Source: Galbitalea sp036266835
GTDB lineage: Bacteria > Actinomycetota > Actinomycetes > Actinomycetales > Microbacteriaceae
NCBI GenBank assembly: GCA_036266835.1
Contig: DATAXD010000070.1
Location: 21,205-85,204 of the forward strand
DNA: 64,000 nucleotides
Direction of reading: 5' to 3'
The notes under the pieces were generated by a model. The model did no database searches and had not been told where the DNA came from. It saw only the letters and a program-made list of their open reading frames with translations. The position numbers and the translations under genes are program-made. Shown here one piece after another: positions 31,016-39,480 of the stretch (position 1 is its first letter; each line of letters opens with the position of its first letter).

Positions 31016-32020
31016 TTACTCTCCCTGGGGCGTCGGATCTGTCGTGAGATGAGGAGCGATATCTCTCGGATTCAGCGTACCGGCGAGAACCTCTGCGACC
31101 TGGCTGACGATCGGCATCTCGACTCCCTTGGCGAGCGCGAGCTCGAGAATCGGCGCGACGGATGCGAGACCCTCCGCCGTCTGGTTCATCTGTTTGATGA
31201 CCTCGGAGAAGCTGTACCCCTGTCCGAGGAGTCGACCGGCCGTGTTGTTGCGTGAGAGAGATGATTCGCAGGTCGCAATCAGGTCGCCGAGACCGGCGAG
31301 CCCCGACAGTGTCTCCACTCGAGCGCCGTAAGCGACAGAGAAGTCGGTCATCTCGGCGAGGCCACGCGTGATGATCGAGGCCTTGGTGTTCTCGCCGTAA
31401 CCCACACCATCGACGATTCCGATCGCGACGGCGATCAGGTTCTTCAGCACCCCGCCGAACTCGGTGCCGATGACATCCGTATTCACGAACGAACGGAAGT
31501 ACGGATTCGTCGCGACCATCGCAACCGCCGTCGCGGTCTCGAGACTCTCGGATGAGATAACCGCGGCAGTCGGCTGTTCCTTCGCAATCTCGAGGGCGAG
31601 GTTCGGGCCGGATGCCACGGCAATGCGCTCGGGCGGAAGCTGAAGCTCCTGATAGAGCACCTCGCTCATCCGGGCCCGCGTGCCTTTCTCGACACCCTTC
31701 ATCAGCGACACCACGACCGCGTCGTCAGGGAGCAACTCGCCCACGGCGCCGAGGTTCTCGCGCAGTGACTGGCTGGGCACCGAAATGTACACCTGCTGGG
31801 CACCATCGAGCACCGCGGCGAGATCGGAACTCGCCCGCAGCGCGCGCGGAAGGTTAATGCCGGGCAGGTAATCACTGTTGCGCTTCGACTCGGAGATCTC
31901 GCGCGCCAGCTCCGGCCGCCTCGCCCACAGCACCGTTTCGGCGCCGCCGTCGGTGAGGATCTTTGCGAAGGTCGTCCCCCACGAGCCGGCTCCGAGCACG
32001 GCAACTCTGGTCTGATTCAA
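31016..32020 (-). CDS. gpsA: glycerol-3-phosphate dehydrogenase [NAD(P)+]
   Basis: A 334-aa enzyme that reduces dihydroxyacetone phosphate to sn-glycerol-3-phosphate for phospholipid synthesis. VAVLGAGSWGTTFAKILTDG is the nucleotide-binding start; GVLKNLIAVAIGIVDG contains the catalytic lysine (about residue 190); GLAGLGDLIATC and SRNNTAGRLLGQG follow. The start is TTG at 32020, overlapping the plsC stop as TTGA, behind GGGGGAG. Length matches the family. Confidence 0.96.
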   Translation of the reverse strand: MNQTRVAVLGAGSWGTTFAKILTDGGAETVLWARRPELAREISESKRNSDYLPGINLPRALRASSDLAAVLDGAQQVYISVPSQSLRENLGAVGELLPDDAVVVSLMKGVEKGTRARMSEVLYQELQLPPERIAVASGPNLALEIAKEQPTAAVISSESLETATAVAMVATNPYFRSFVNTDVIGTEFGGVLKNLIAVAIGIVDGVGYGENTKASIITRGLAEMTDFSVAYGARVETLSGLAGLGDLIATCESSLSRNNTAGRLLGQGYSFSEVIKQMNQTAEGLASVAPILELALAKGVEMPIVSQVAEVLAGTLNPRDIAPHLTTDPTPQGE

Positions 32021-32772
32021 AACTCCCCCGTTTCGGACTGGTGCCTGGCTACCGGATCCCAGCGCTCGGTGGGCGCCTTCTCGCCGCGAAGGTCTTCGAG
32101 AAGGGCCGTGATGGCCCGCATGACGAGTTCGGTTGCTTCGGCGAGCATCCGGGTCGTCCGCGGCTGGCCTCGATAGGCGGACAGGTCAACGGGATCGCCG
32201 TACTTGACCGTGATGTTTTTGCGCGGGAAGAGACTCAGCTTGCCATACCGCGGCAATACCAGCTGCGTGCCCCAATGCGCGACGGGCACAATCGGGATGT
32301 CGGCATCCAGCGCCATCCGCACGGCCCCCAGCTTGCCGCGCATCGGCCAGAGATCCGGCTCGCGAGTGAGCGTGCCCTCCGGATAGATGATGACCGCGAG
32401 ACCGTGTTCGGTGATCTGTCGGGCGGCAGCGAGTGGATCGGACTGGCGGGCTGCGCCCTCACGCTCCACCGGCACCTGCTTCGTGCGCCGCATGATGGCG
32501 CCGAGCACGGGAATCTTGAACAGCGATGCCTTCGCGAGGAACCGCGGCATCCGTCCGACCTTCCACATCGCGACTCCGATGACCAGCGGGTCGATCTCGC
32601 TGTAGTGATCCGGGGCCAGCACGAATGCGCCAGACTGCGGCGCCTTTTCGCCGTCAACGATGGTGATCCTCGACAGCGCGCCCATCAGGGGAATGACGAG
32701 GACGGCCAGAAATCGCCAGATCGCGGTTTTCTCGGAACGGTGCGCTGATGAAGCGGGGACGTCGGCCACCAC
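32017..32772 (-). CDS. plsC: 1-acyl-sn-glycerol-3-phosphate acyltransferase
   Basis: A 251-aa membrane-associated acyltransferase that converts lysophosphatidate to phosphatidate. The H-x4-D motif is in LAPDHYSEIDPLVIG (about residue 54), and the glycerol-3-phosphate binding YPEGTLTREP block is near residue 130. One N-terminal hydrophobic segment (FLAVLVIPLMGALSRI) anchors it. GTG 32772 (or the next GTG) is the start, 11 bp after murA. With gpsA it supplies the first steps of phospholipid synthesis. Confidence 0.93.
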   Translation of the reverse strand: MVADVPASSAHRSEKTAIWRFLAVLVIPLMGALSRITIVDGEKAPQSGAFVLAPDHYSEIDPLVIGVAMWKVGRMPRFLAKASLFKIPVLGAIMRRTKQVPVEREGAARQSDPLAAARQITEHGLAVIIYPEGTLTREPDLWPMRGKLGAVRMALDADIPIVPVAHWGTQLVLPRYGKLSLFPRKNITVKYGDPVDLSAYRGQPRTTRMLAEATELVMRAITALLEDLRGEKAPTERWDPVARHQSETGEF

Positions 32773-32783
32773 CGGCTTAGCTT

Positions 32784-34139
32784 TCAGCCGTCGTAACTGA
32801 AGTCGGCTCCGAGCAGCTCGAGCTTGTCGATGAAATGCTCGTAGCCACGGCTGATGATGCCGACGTTGCTGATGGTCGACGTTCCGTCTGCCGTGAGGGC
32901 CGCAATCAAGTGACTGAAGCCGCCGCGCAGGTCAGGCACCGTGATGTCCGCACCGTGCAGGGGCGTCGGTCCGGTGATGACTGCCGCCTGCTCGAATTCG
33001 CGACGCGCGACCCTGCGCGCGTAGCCGGCGAGTCCGGACTTGTGAACGACGATGTCAGCACCCATCGCGATCAGCGCATCGGTGAAACCGAAACGGTTCT
33101 CATAGACGGTCTCGTGCACGATCGAGGTGCCCTGTGCCTTCGTGAGCGCAACGATGAGCGGCTGCTGCCAGTCCGTCATGAAGCCCGGATGAACATCCGT
33201 CTCGACGACGACGGGCTTCAGATCTGCGCCGGGGTGATAGAACCGGATGCCGTCGTCATGGACATCGAATGCGCCGCCGACCTTGCGGAAGATGTTGACG
33301 AACGTCATGAGTTCCTGCTGCTTGGCGCCGCCGACGAAGATGTCGCCCTCGGTCGCCAGCGCAGCGGATGCCCAGCTCGCCGCCTCATTTCGGTCGAACA
33401 GCGCGCGATGCGTGTAGCCGGTAAGCCGCTCGACACCCTCGATATAGATGACGCGATTGGCCTCGACCGTGATGATCGCGCCCATCTTCTGCAGGATGGC
33501 GATGAGATCCATGATCTCGGGCTCGATTGCCGCGTTCTTGAGTTCGGTGACACCGTCGGCCCGCACCGCTGTGAGAAGAACCTGCTCCGTCGCTCCGACG
33601 CTCGGGTAGGGCAACTCGATGTCGGCGCCCTTGAGGCCGTTTGGCGCGGTGAGGCGGAAGCCCTCGTAGCTCTTGTCGACGATCGCACCGAAGGCACGCA
33701 AAGCGTCCATATGGAAGTCGATCGGACGATCGCCGATCCGGCATCCTCCGAGGTCGGGGATGAGGGCTTCGCCCAGGCGATGAAGCAACGGCCCGCAGAA
33801 CAGGATCGGGATGCGGCTCGAGCCGGCGAGCGCGTCGATCTCGGCAAAATGCGCCTTGAGCACGTTGCTCGGATCGAGCTCGAGTTCGCCCGGTGCGGTC
33901 TGGGTAACGGAGACGCCGTATGCCTCGAGCATCCCGGTGACCACCCGGACATCGCTGATCTCGGGCACGTTGATCAGCTTGCTCGGCGTATCGCCGAGGA
34001 GCGCTGCAACCATGGCCTTGGTGGCCAGATTCTTGGCGCCGCGCACCTCGATGCGTCCACGCAGCGGCTTACCGCCGTGGATGGTGATCGAATCGGATTT
34101 CAATCCCACCCGCTCCCGCGCCTTCTGGGCGTCCGTCAT
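32784..34139 (-). CDS. murA: UDP-N-acetylglucosamine 1-carboxyvinyltransferase
   Basis: A 451-aa EPSP-synthase-fold enzyme catalysing the first committed step of peptidoglycan synthesis. GAKNLATKAMVAALL is near the N-terminus, and PDLGGCRIGDRPIDFHMDAL contains the active-site cysteine that binds PEP and fosfomycin. DVHPGFMTDWQQP and RGGFSHLIAALTADG are late family motifs. I chose the ATG at 34139; a TTG at 34148, directly after the leuD stop, is an alternative three codons longer. Length fits MurA. Confidence 0.93.
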   Translation of the reverse strand: MTDAQKARERVGLKSDSITIHGGKPLRGRIEVRGAKNLATKAMVAALLGDTPSKLINVPEISDVRVVTGMLEAYGVSVTQTAPGELELDPSNVLKAHFAEIDALAGSSRIPILFCGPLLHRLGEALIPDLGGCRIGDRPIDFHMDALRAFGAIVDKSYEGFRLTAPNGLKGADIELPYPSVGATEQVLLTAVRADGVTELKNAAIEPEIMDLIAILQKMGAIITVEANRVIYIEGVERLTGYTHRALFDRNEAASWASAALATEGDIFVGGAKQQELMTFVNIFRKVGGAFDVHDDGIRFYHPGADLKPVVVETDVHPGFMTDWQQPLIVALTKAQGTSIVHETVYENRFGFTDALIAMGADIVVHKSGLAGYARRVARREFEQAAVITGPTPLHGADITVPDLRGGFSHLIAALTADGTSTISNVGIISRGYEHFIDKLELLGADFSYDG

Positions 34140-34148
34140 GAGACTCAA

Positions 34149-34745
34149 CTATTTCACCGGCAATGTCTTGGGCCGCCACGATTCCCGGCGGGCTTCGAAT
34201 TCTGTAATCCGCGCCTCATCGCGCAAGGTCAGACCGATGTCGTCCAGACCCTCGAGCAAACGCCATCTAGTGTAATCGTCGATCTCAAAGGGCACGGTGG
34301 TCTCGCCAATCGTCGCGGTCTTCGCGCCCAGGTCTACCGAAATCTGGATTCCGGGGGTGGTATCGATGAGCGACCAGAGCTTCTCGACATCCTGCTCGCT
34401 GATCGTGCCGGTGAGCAACCCCTGTTTGCCGGAGTTGCCGCGGAAGATGTCCCCGAACTTGGGGCTGAGGACAGCGGTGAATCCGAAGTCGCGTAGCGCC
34501 CAGACGGCGTGTTCACGGCTCGATCCGGTGCCGAAATCCGGTCCTGCGATGAGGATTCCGCCGTTAGCGTACTCGGGCTGGTTCAAGACGAAATCGGGGT
34601 CCTGGCGCCACGCGTGGAACAGGGCGTCGTCATATCCGGTCTTCGTGACGCGCTTCAGGAATACGGCCGGGATGATCTGGTCCGTGTCGACGTTGGCGCG
34701 CTGAAGTGGAACTGCAGTTCCGGTGAGAACGGTGATCTTGTCCAT
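34149..34745 (-). CDS. leuD: 3-isopropylmalate dehydratase small subunit
   Basis: A 198-aa swivelling-domain subunit. VDTDQIIPAVFLKRVTKTGY (about residue 20) and GPDFGTGSSREHAVWALRDF (about residue 68) are the LeuD signatures. It forms the isopropylmalate isomerase of leucine biosynthesis with LeuC. Its ATG shares one base with the leuC stop (TGATG), so the subunits are probably made in equal amounts. Confidence 0.97.
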   Translation of the reverse strand: MDKITVLTGTAVPLQRANVDTDQIIPAVFLKRVTKTGYDDALFHAWRQDPDFVLNQPEYANGGILIAGPDFGTGSSREHAVWALRDFGFTAVLSPKFGDIFRGNSGKQGLLTGTISEQDVEKLWSLIDTTPGIQISVDLGAKTATIGETTVPFEIDDYTRWRLLEGLDDIGLTLRDEARITEFEARRESWRPKTLPVK

Positions 34746-36367
34746 CAGTTGCTCACCTCGTGGCTTTCGGATCGCCCGGGCTCCGAAACACCGTCAACGT
34801 AGTCGGGGTCGACATCCAGTGTGCGAGCGCCACGGTTTGCCGTGTCGCCGGATGCCGCAGCCGACGCGTAGTCCCCGGATTCGTATCCTGGTTTCGATAC
34901 GGCTGCTCCTACTCGACCATCGGAGGATTCCAGATCCCAGGGGCTGCTGAGCGTCCCGCGAATCGCCGTAGCGGCCGCAACGAGCGGCGAGACCAGGTGC
35001 GTACGACCGCCCTTGCCCTGCCGTCCCTCGAAGTTGCGGTTCGAGGTGGATGCGCAGCGCTCGCCCGGCGCAAGCTGGTCGGGGTTCATGCCGAGGCACA
35101 TCGAGCAGCCAGCGAACCGCCACTCTGCACCGAATTCCTCGACGATCTTGTCGATGCCTTCCGCTTCGGCTTCAATGCGTACTCGCGCGCTGCCCGGCAC
35201 GACCATCACGCGCACGCCATCCGCTTTCTTCTGTCCTTTGATGACTGATGCGAATGCGCGGAGGTCTTCGATGCGGCTGTTGGTGCACGAGCCCATGAAC
35301 ACGGCGTCGACGTGGATGTCTTTCATTGGCGTGCCTGCGGTGAGGTCCATGTATTCGAGCGCCCGCTCGGCGGACGCCCGCTCGTTCAAATCACTGAATT
35401 CTGCGGGATCCGGAACCGCTTCGCTGAGCGAAACGCCCTGTCCCGGGTTCGTGCCCCAGGTGACGAATGGCTCCAGCACATTAGCGTCGAGGTAGACCTC
35501 GGCGTCGAACACCGCGTCGTCATCTGTCTTGAGCGTCTCCCAGTAGGCGACGGCGGCATCCCAGTCAGAGCCTTCCGGCGCGTGCGGACGACCCTTAAGG
35601 AAGTCGTACGTGATCTGGTCGGGAGCGATCATCCCGGCTCGTGCTCCGGCCTCGATCGACATGTTGCAGATGGTCATGCGGCCATCCATCGACAGCGAAC
35701 GGATGGCGCTGCCGCGGTATTCAATGACATAGCCCTGGCCGCCGCCGGTGCCGATCTTGGCGATGACCGCGAGAATGATGTCCTTGGCGGTTACCCCCGG
35801 TCGCAGTTCACCCTCGACCGTGATCGCCATCGTCTTGAACTCCTGCAACGGAAGCGTCTGTGTCGCGAGCACGTGCTCGACCTCGCTGGTGCCGATGCCG
35901 ATGGCCATCGCGCCGAATGCGCCGTGCGTGGACGTGTGGGAATCTCCGCAGACGACCGTGATGCCAGGCATCGTGAGCCCCAGTTGGGGTCCGACCACGT
36001 GGACAATGCCCTGCTCGATGTCGCCGAGCGAATGAAGACGGATGCCGAATTCCTGCGCATTCCTGCGCAGAGTTTCGATTTGCGTGCGGCTGGTGATGTC
36101 CGCAATTGGCTTGTCGATTGCCAGCGTTGGCGTGTTGTGGTCTTCGGTAGCAATTGTGAGATCCGGGCGGCGAACCTGACGGCCCGCCATGCGAAGTCCG
36201 TCGAACGCCTGAGGGCTCGTTACTTCATGAACGAGGTGCAGATCGACGTAAATGAGATCGGGCGTGCCGTCCTCGCCCTTGACGACCAGATGGTCGTCCC
36301 ACACCTTCTCGGCAAGCGTCTTGCCCGAGCGGCCGGATTCGACCGAAGAGTCAGCTTTCGGGGACAT
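34745..36367 (-). CDS. leuC: 3-isopropylmalate dehydratase large subunit, with long C-terminal tail
   Basis: A 540-aa aconitase-family subunit. Family motifs are VVCGDSHTSTHGAFGAMAIG, VFMGSCTNSRIEDL (first Fe-S cysteine) and AGCSMCLGMNPDQL (the other two), then the usual end RTHLVSPLVAAATAIRGTLS. About 65 extra residues follow (from roughly 475 on), low in predicted structure, and part of them (about 483-493) is encoded by a REP-like sequence. Normal LeuC is 465-490 aa. TAACCT lies 6 nt before ATG 36367, giving a leaderless start for the six-gene operon down to ddl. Confidence 0.96.
   Translation of the reverse strand: MSPKADSSVESGRSGKTLAEKVWDDHLVVKGEDGTPDLIYVDLHLVHEVTSPQAFDGLRMAGRQVRRPDLTIATEDHNTPTLAIDKPIADITSRTQIETLRRNAQEFGIRLHSLGDIEQGIVHVVGPQLGLTMPGITVVCGDSHTSTHGAFGAMAIGIGTSEVEHVLATQTLPLQEFKTMAITVEGELRPGVTAKDIILAVIAKIGTGGGQGYVIEYRGSAIRSLSMDGRMTICNMSIEAGARAGMIAPDQITYDFLKGRPHAPEGSDWDAAVAYWETLKTDDDAVFDAEVYLDANVLEPFVTWGTNPGQGVSLSEAVPDPAEFSDLNERASAERALEYMDLTAGTPMKDIHVDAVFMGSCTNSRIEDLRAFASVIKGQKKADGVRVMVVPGSARVRIEAEAEGIDKIVEEFGAEWRFAGCSMCLGMNPDQLAPGERCASTSNRNFEGRQGKGGRTHLVSPLVAAATAIRGTLSSPWDLESSDGRVGAAVSKPGYESGDYASAAASGDTANRGARTLDVDPDYVDGVSEPGRSESHEVSN
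34890..34920. repeat. REP-like sequence inside the leuC coding region
   Basis: GGTTTCGATACGGCTGCTCC followed by TACTCGACCAT has the outer arms of the same repeat type as 3092-3141 (GGTYTCGAYACG and TACTCGACCA), with a shortened core. It lies in frame in the C-terminal tail of LeuC, where it encodes GRVGAAVSKP. This suggests that the tail arose when the stop codon region was replaced by repeat-bearing intergenic DNA (inference). Confidence 0.55.
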
Positions 36368-36373
36368 TCATCG

Positions 36374-36379
36374 AGGTTA
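36374..36379 (-). promoter_or_regulatory. -10 TAACCT, leaderless start of leuC operon
   Basis: TAACCT, 6 nt (CGATGA), then ATG at 36367. No leader peptide or T-box can fit between promoter and start, so attenuation in a leader is unlikely for this promoter. Confidence 0.5.
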
Positions 36380-36497
36380 TCACCCGCGTGAATGCAGTCT
36401 CCGGAAGTCATTCATCTCGGCCGCGGAGCTGCGAATCCGCTGGCGACGATGCGGCGCGCGCACGTTCGAAAAGACCGACCCGCTTGCCCCTAAAACC

Positions 36498-36515
36498 ATG
36501 GGCATGCCTACCCAT
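36498..36515. promoter_or_regulatory. 18-bp dyad, copy 1 (unit A of secretion locus)
   Basis: ATGGGCATGCCTACCCAT. Half-sites ATGGGCA and TACCCAT, dyad spacing as in copies 2-4. It lies 70 bp before the GTG of the beta-propeller gene; the AT-richer GAATCT, 24 nt downstream, may be the -10, which would put the dyad over the -35 region. Confidence 0.7.
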
Positions 36516-36585
36516 CGCGGGGCACCGCCGTTCCTGCCAGAATCTTGTTGTCGTTCGGAATCCACGAACCCCCAGGAGAAGCGGA

Positions 36586-37887
36586 GTGTTCGGTATGAGG
36601 ATGCGCAACAGTGCGGTGATTGTCGGCCTTGCTGCGGTGGCATTAGCCTTCGCGGGTGCGGCGCCCGCTCTTGCGGATTCGTACGCGCCCGGAACGACTC
36701 TCGCCACACTCAATCTGGAGGCGAATCCGCAGGATGCCGCCATCGCAGCAAACGGGCAAACGGCGTACGTGACTACCCTCGACGGCGAAACTGTCGATGT
36801 CATCGCTCTCTCAAGCTTGTCGGTGACAAGCACGATCCAGCTCGGCCAGCAGGCCGGAGCGGTGAAACTCACCTCCTCGGACCACGACCTTCTCGTCACG
36901 GAGGCGCAGCGGAACGCTGTCGCTGTCGTCGATCTCGGCACCGAAGAGACCTCGAAAACCATCGCGGTGGGCTCAGATCCGATCGCCCTGGCGACGGTGC
37001 CCGGCACGACGAAGTTTGTGACCTCGAACTATGGTTCGGGCACCGTGACGCTCGCCGATCGTTCGAGCGGAAAATCCAAACAGATCGCGGTGGGCGCGAA
37101 GCCGTGGGGCATCGTCGTTGCGCCGAACGGAAAGTTCGCCTACGTCGCGATTCAGTCATCCAACTCGATCGCGGAAATCGACCTCGCGAGCGCGACGGTC
37201 ACCCGTACCATGCCGGCCGGTTCGCGACCCGCCTACCTGGCGATGGCTCCGGATGGAAGTGGGCTTTACGTCGCGGATGCCGGCGACGGGAGCGTGTCCA
37301 CCATCGACGTGGGCACGGGAACCCTGACCAACAGCGTGTCCGTGGGTGGAAAACCCTGGGGCATCGATGTTTCGCCGAGCGGTGATTTCCTCTATATATG
37401 CGACAACTCGGGTAACCGGCTGGTCATTGTCGACACCCGCAGCGACAGTGTTGTGTCGTCGACAGACACCGGCGTCAACCCTGACTTTGTTGACGCATCC
37501 CCGTCGGGAAATGTCGTTGTGGTTCCCAACAGCACGTCGAATACGGTGTCGATTCTGGCCGGTGCCGACCCCGACGAGTCGAGTTCGTCGCAGGGCACGA
37601 CCAGCGGTGATCAAGGCTCGAGCGACACCGACCAAGGCTCGGCAGTTTCCGGCCAGACAGACGGTAGCGGTAGCAACGGCGACTACGGAAATGCCGGCAC
37701 CAACGCTACCAACGGAAATTACGGCATCGGCACCGTCGATGGGATCCCCGCAGATCCGGATGCGAGCCTGGACTCGGGACCCGGATCGGTCATTGCTCTG
37801 TGGCTGATCATCGCGTACTTCCTCATCTGCGGGATCGCGATCATCATCCTGGCGTCTCGACCGCGGCAAGGGGATCCGCGCAACTAG
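36586..37887 (+). CDS. secreted, membrane-anchored YVTN-type beta-propeller protein
   Basis: A 433-aa protein with a signal peptide (hydrophobic AVIVGLAAVALAFAGAAPALA, cleavage after about residue 30). About seven propeller blades of the YVTN/YncE type follow, shown by repeats such as GAKPWGIVVAPNGKFAYVA and GGKPWGIDVSPSGDFLYICD. A Ser/Gly/Asp/Asn-rich linker (about 325-395) leads to a C-terminal membrane segment, ALWLIIAYFLICGIAIIILA, with a short basic tail, so the propeller faces outward. GTG 36586 has AGGAG at 7 nt; ATG 36595 is also possible. It carries dyad copy 1 in its leader and ends 30 bp from the convergent 520-aa gene, so I count it as part of the secretion regulon. Ligand unknown. 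Confidence 0.85.
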   Translation: MFGMRMRNSAVIVGLAAVALAFAGAAPALADSYAPGTTLATLNLEANPQDAAIAANGQTAYVTTLDGETVDVIALSSLSVTSTIQLGQQAGAVKLTSSDHDLLVTEAQRNAVAVVDLGTEETSKTIAVGSDPIALATVPGTTKFVTSNYGSGTVTLADRSSGKSKQIAVGAKPWGIVVAPNGKFAYVAIQSSNSIAEIDLASATVTRTMPAGSRPAYLAMAPDGSGLYVADAGDGSVSTIDVGTGTLTNSVSVGGKPWGIDVSPSGDFLYICDNSGNRLVIVDTRSDSVVSSTDTGVNPDFVDASPSGNVVVVPNSTSNTVSILAGADPDESSSSQGTTSGDQGSSDTDQGSAVSGQTDGSGSNGDYGNAGTNATNGNYGIGTVDGIPADPDASLDSGPGSVIALWLIIAYFLICGIAIIILASRPRQGDPRN

Positions 37888-37917
37888 TCGCGGCCGTGCA
37901 TGCGATCGTGCGCGATG

Positions 37918-39480
37918 CTAGATGTCCTTCGCGGTAAACGTCCGCACACTGAACTGGGCAGAAATCTCGTCATTCCACAGCTGGATGAACGCCTGTTTCG
38001 CCTGCTCGGCTCGAGTCGCGATCGCCAATGCGGAACGATAGCTCGCCTTGCCGTCGCTGCAGTCGCCGGATGCCATGGTTGAGCCTGCCGAGACATACCC
38101 CTCATCGGCCTGTTCAGACAGGCTGAGCGCGTACTTGAGGCGCGCGAGGAGTGTTGCTCCGTCGGGCACCTGGTCGACGGGGGTCGACTGGACTGCGTTG
38201 AGCAGGTCGGTGCGTGCCTGGGTGAGGTCGGTCAGCGATTGCACGTCCTCGTTCGTTACAGAGCATGCGTTGAGGGGCTGGAGCACGGACTTGACCTCGG
38301 AGCGCGCGGATGCGGACTTCTCAAGGATCTCGACGAGATAGTTGACCTGAGCGGTAGCCGTATCGTTCGGAGTGTCGACGTCGTAGGCGCCGGTTCCCTG
38401 CCCCGCACCGCCCACACCTGCGCCCGCGAAATAGTTCGATGCGACCGAAAGCTGGACGGTCGAAGTGCCGGTCCCGATCTGCACAAGTGCTGGCGCCGAG
38501 TTGACACACACCTGCACACCGTCGTCCGTTGTGCCGCAGTACCCGTCGCCGGCCGCTTCGAGTTCTCCGCCCTGCGATGCTTCAGATCCGTCTTGGTAGC
38601 TGAAGCTGCTCATGTCGCTCGACGAAGTGCCGCAGGTCAGCAACCATCCGCCGTTCCATACGGACAAGGAAATCGGATAGCTATCCGATGGACACGCGGG
38701 AATGCCACTCTCAGCTGTGGCACCATTGCCAGCCGAGTTCGATCCACCCGTACCCCACGACGTCGACGCAACGCTCTGGTCGGAGTCCTGCGTCCATACC
38801 ATCCAACCATCGAAGGCAATTTGCGCAAGCGGTGAGGAGTAGCCGGCGGGCGTGACAGTAACGTCGTTACTCTGCTCGGCGCTCGCCTGCGACCAGACGA
38901 TCATCGAGTAGCCGGAACCATCATCGACACGACAGACAACTGTCGCGCCGCCGTCCCACTCGCTCCACATCACAGCGCTCGATCCATCGGGGCATGGCGG
39001 CTCCGACCCGCCCTCCGGCAGCGTTCCATAGCTCGAGCTGTTGGCTCCCGAGTCGTAATCAGGGGATGTTCCTGAGCTCTGATGGGGAACTGCAGCGACC
39101 ACGATCAGGATGATCTGCACGACCAGTCCGACCAGGATCAGAGCGGCGTAGCGCCCACCCATGCTGGCCTTGGTCACGATCGCGGGCGGGGCGGACGGGA
39201 TGGTGCCAGCGGCCGCTCCTGCGCTGGTCGTCGATCGGGCCGCGAGTGCTTCTTGCGCGGCATCCGGATCCGACGTGATGGAGGCAAACTCCGCCGTATC
39301 CGACGCGCCGGCTACTTGGGGCGGGCGGGCGGGCGCGGGAGTCTGAAGTTTCCGCTTTGTCGTGGTCTCGACCGCAGCATCCGCGGGCTTTGCCTTGCCC
39401 GCGGCGGTCGTCTTGCCGGCGGCGGGCGGCGTGGTTGCGGAAGGCTTCTTCGGCTTGGCCGACGACCCGTCCTCGCTCAC
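37918..39480 (-). CDS. single-pass membrane protein of secretion locus, unknown function
   Basis: A 520-aa protein. The first 110 residues are cytoplasmic and rich in Ala, Pro, Lys and Thr; one membrane segment follows (YAALILVGLVVQIILIVVAAV, about 113-133); the rest lies outside and contains three Cys-bearing repeats of the type PCPDGSSAVMWSEWDGGATVVC and PACPSDSYPISLSVWNGGWLLTC, then a helical C-terminal part with two cysteines. The repeats have paired cysteines at about 20-residue spacing, suggesting disulphide-bonded beta modules. The start is GTG 39480, overlapping the preceding gene as GTGA. No family recognised; it could be a structural part of the secretion apparatus. Confidence 0.75.
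   Translation of the reverse strand: MSEDGSSAKPKKPSATTPPAAGKTTAAGKAKPADAAVETTTKRKLQTPAPARPPQVAGASDTAEFASITSDPDAAQEALAARSTTSAGAAAGTIPSAPPAIVTKASMGGRYAALILVGLVVQIILIVVAAVPHQSSGTSPDYDSGANSSSYGTLPEGGSEPPCPDGSSAVMWSEWDGGATVVCRVDDGSGYSMIVWSQASAEQSNDVTVTPAGYSSPLAQIAFDGWMVWTQDSDQSVASTSWGTGGSNSAGNGATAESGIPACPSDSYPISLSVWNGGWLLTCGTSSSDMSSFSYQDGSEASQGGELEAAGDGYCGTTDDGVQVCVNSAPALVQIGTGTSTVQLSVASNYFAGAGVGGAGQGTGAYDVDTPNDTATAQVNYLVEILEKSASARSEVKSVLQPLNACSVTNEDVQSLTDLTQARTDLLNAVQSTPVDQVPDGATLLARLKYALSLSEQADEGYVSAGSTMASGDCSDGKASYRSALAIATRAEQAKQAFIQLWNDEISAQFSVRTFTAKDI

Noticed and set aside
32835..34496. 553-codon plus-strand frame over murA and leuD
   Set aside because: Antisense shadow of two well-supported enzymes; no ribosome site and no recognisable domain.
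34745..36367. Frameshift as the reason for the long LeuC tail
   Set aside because: All catalytic motifs and the normal C-terminal block are in the same frame, and the new stop couples neatly to leuD; repeat capture explains the tail better.
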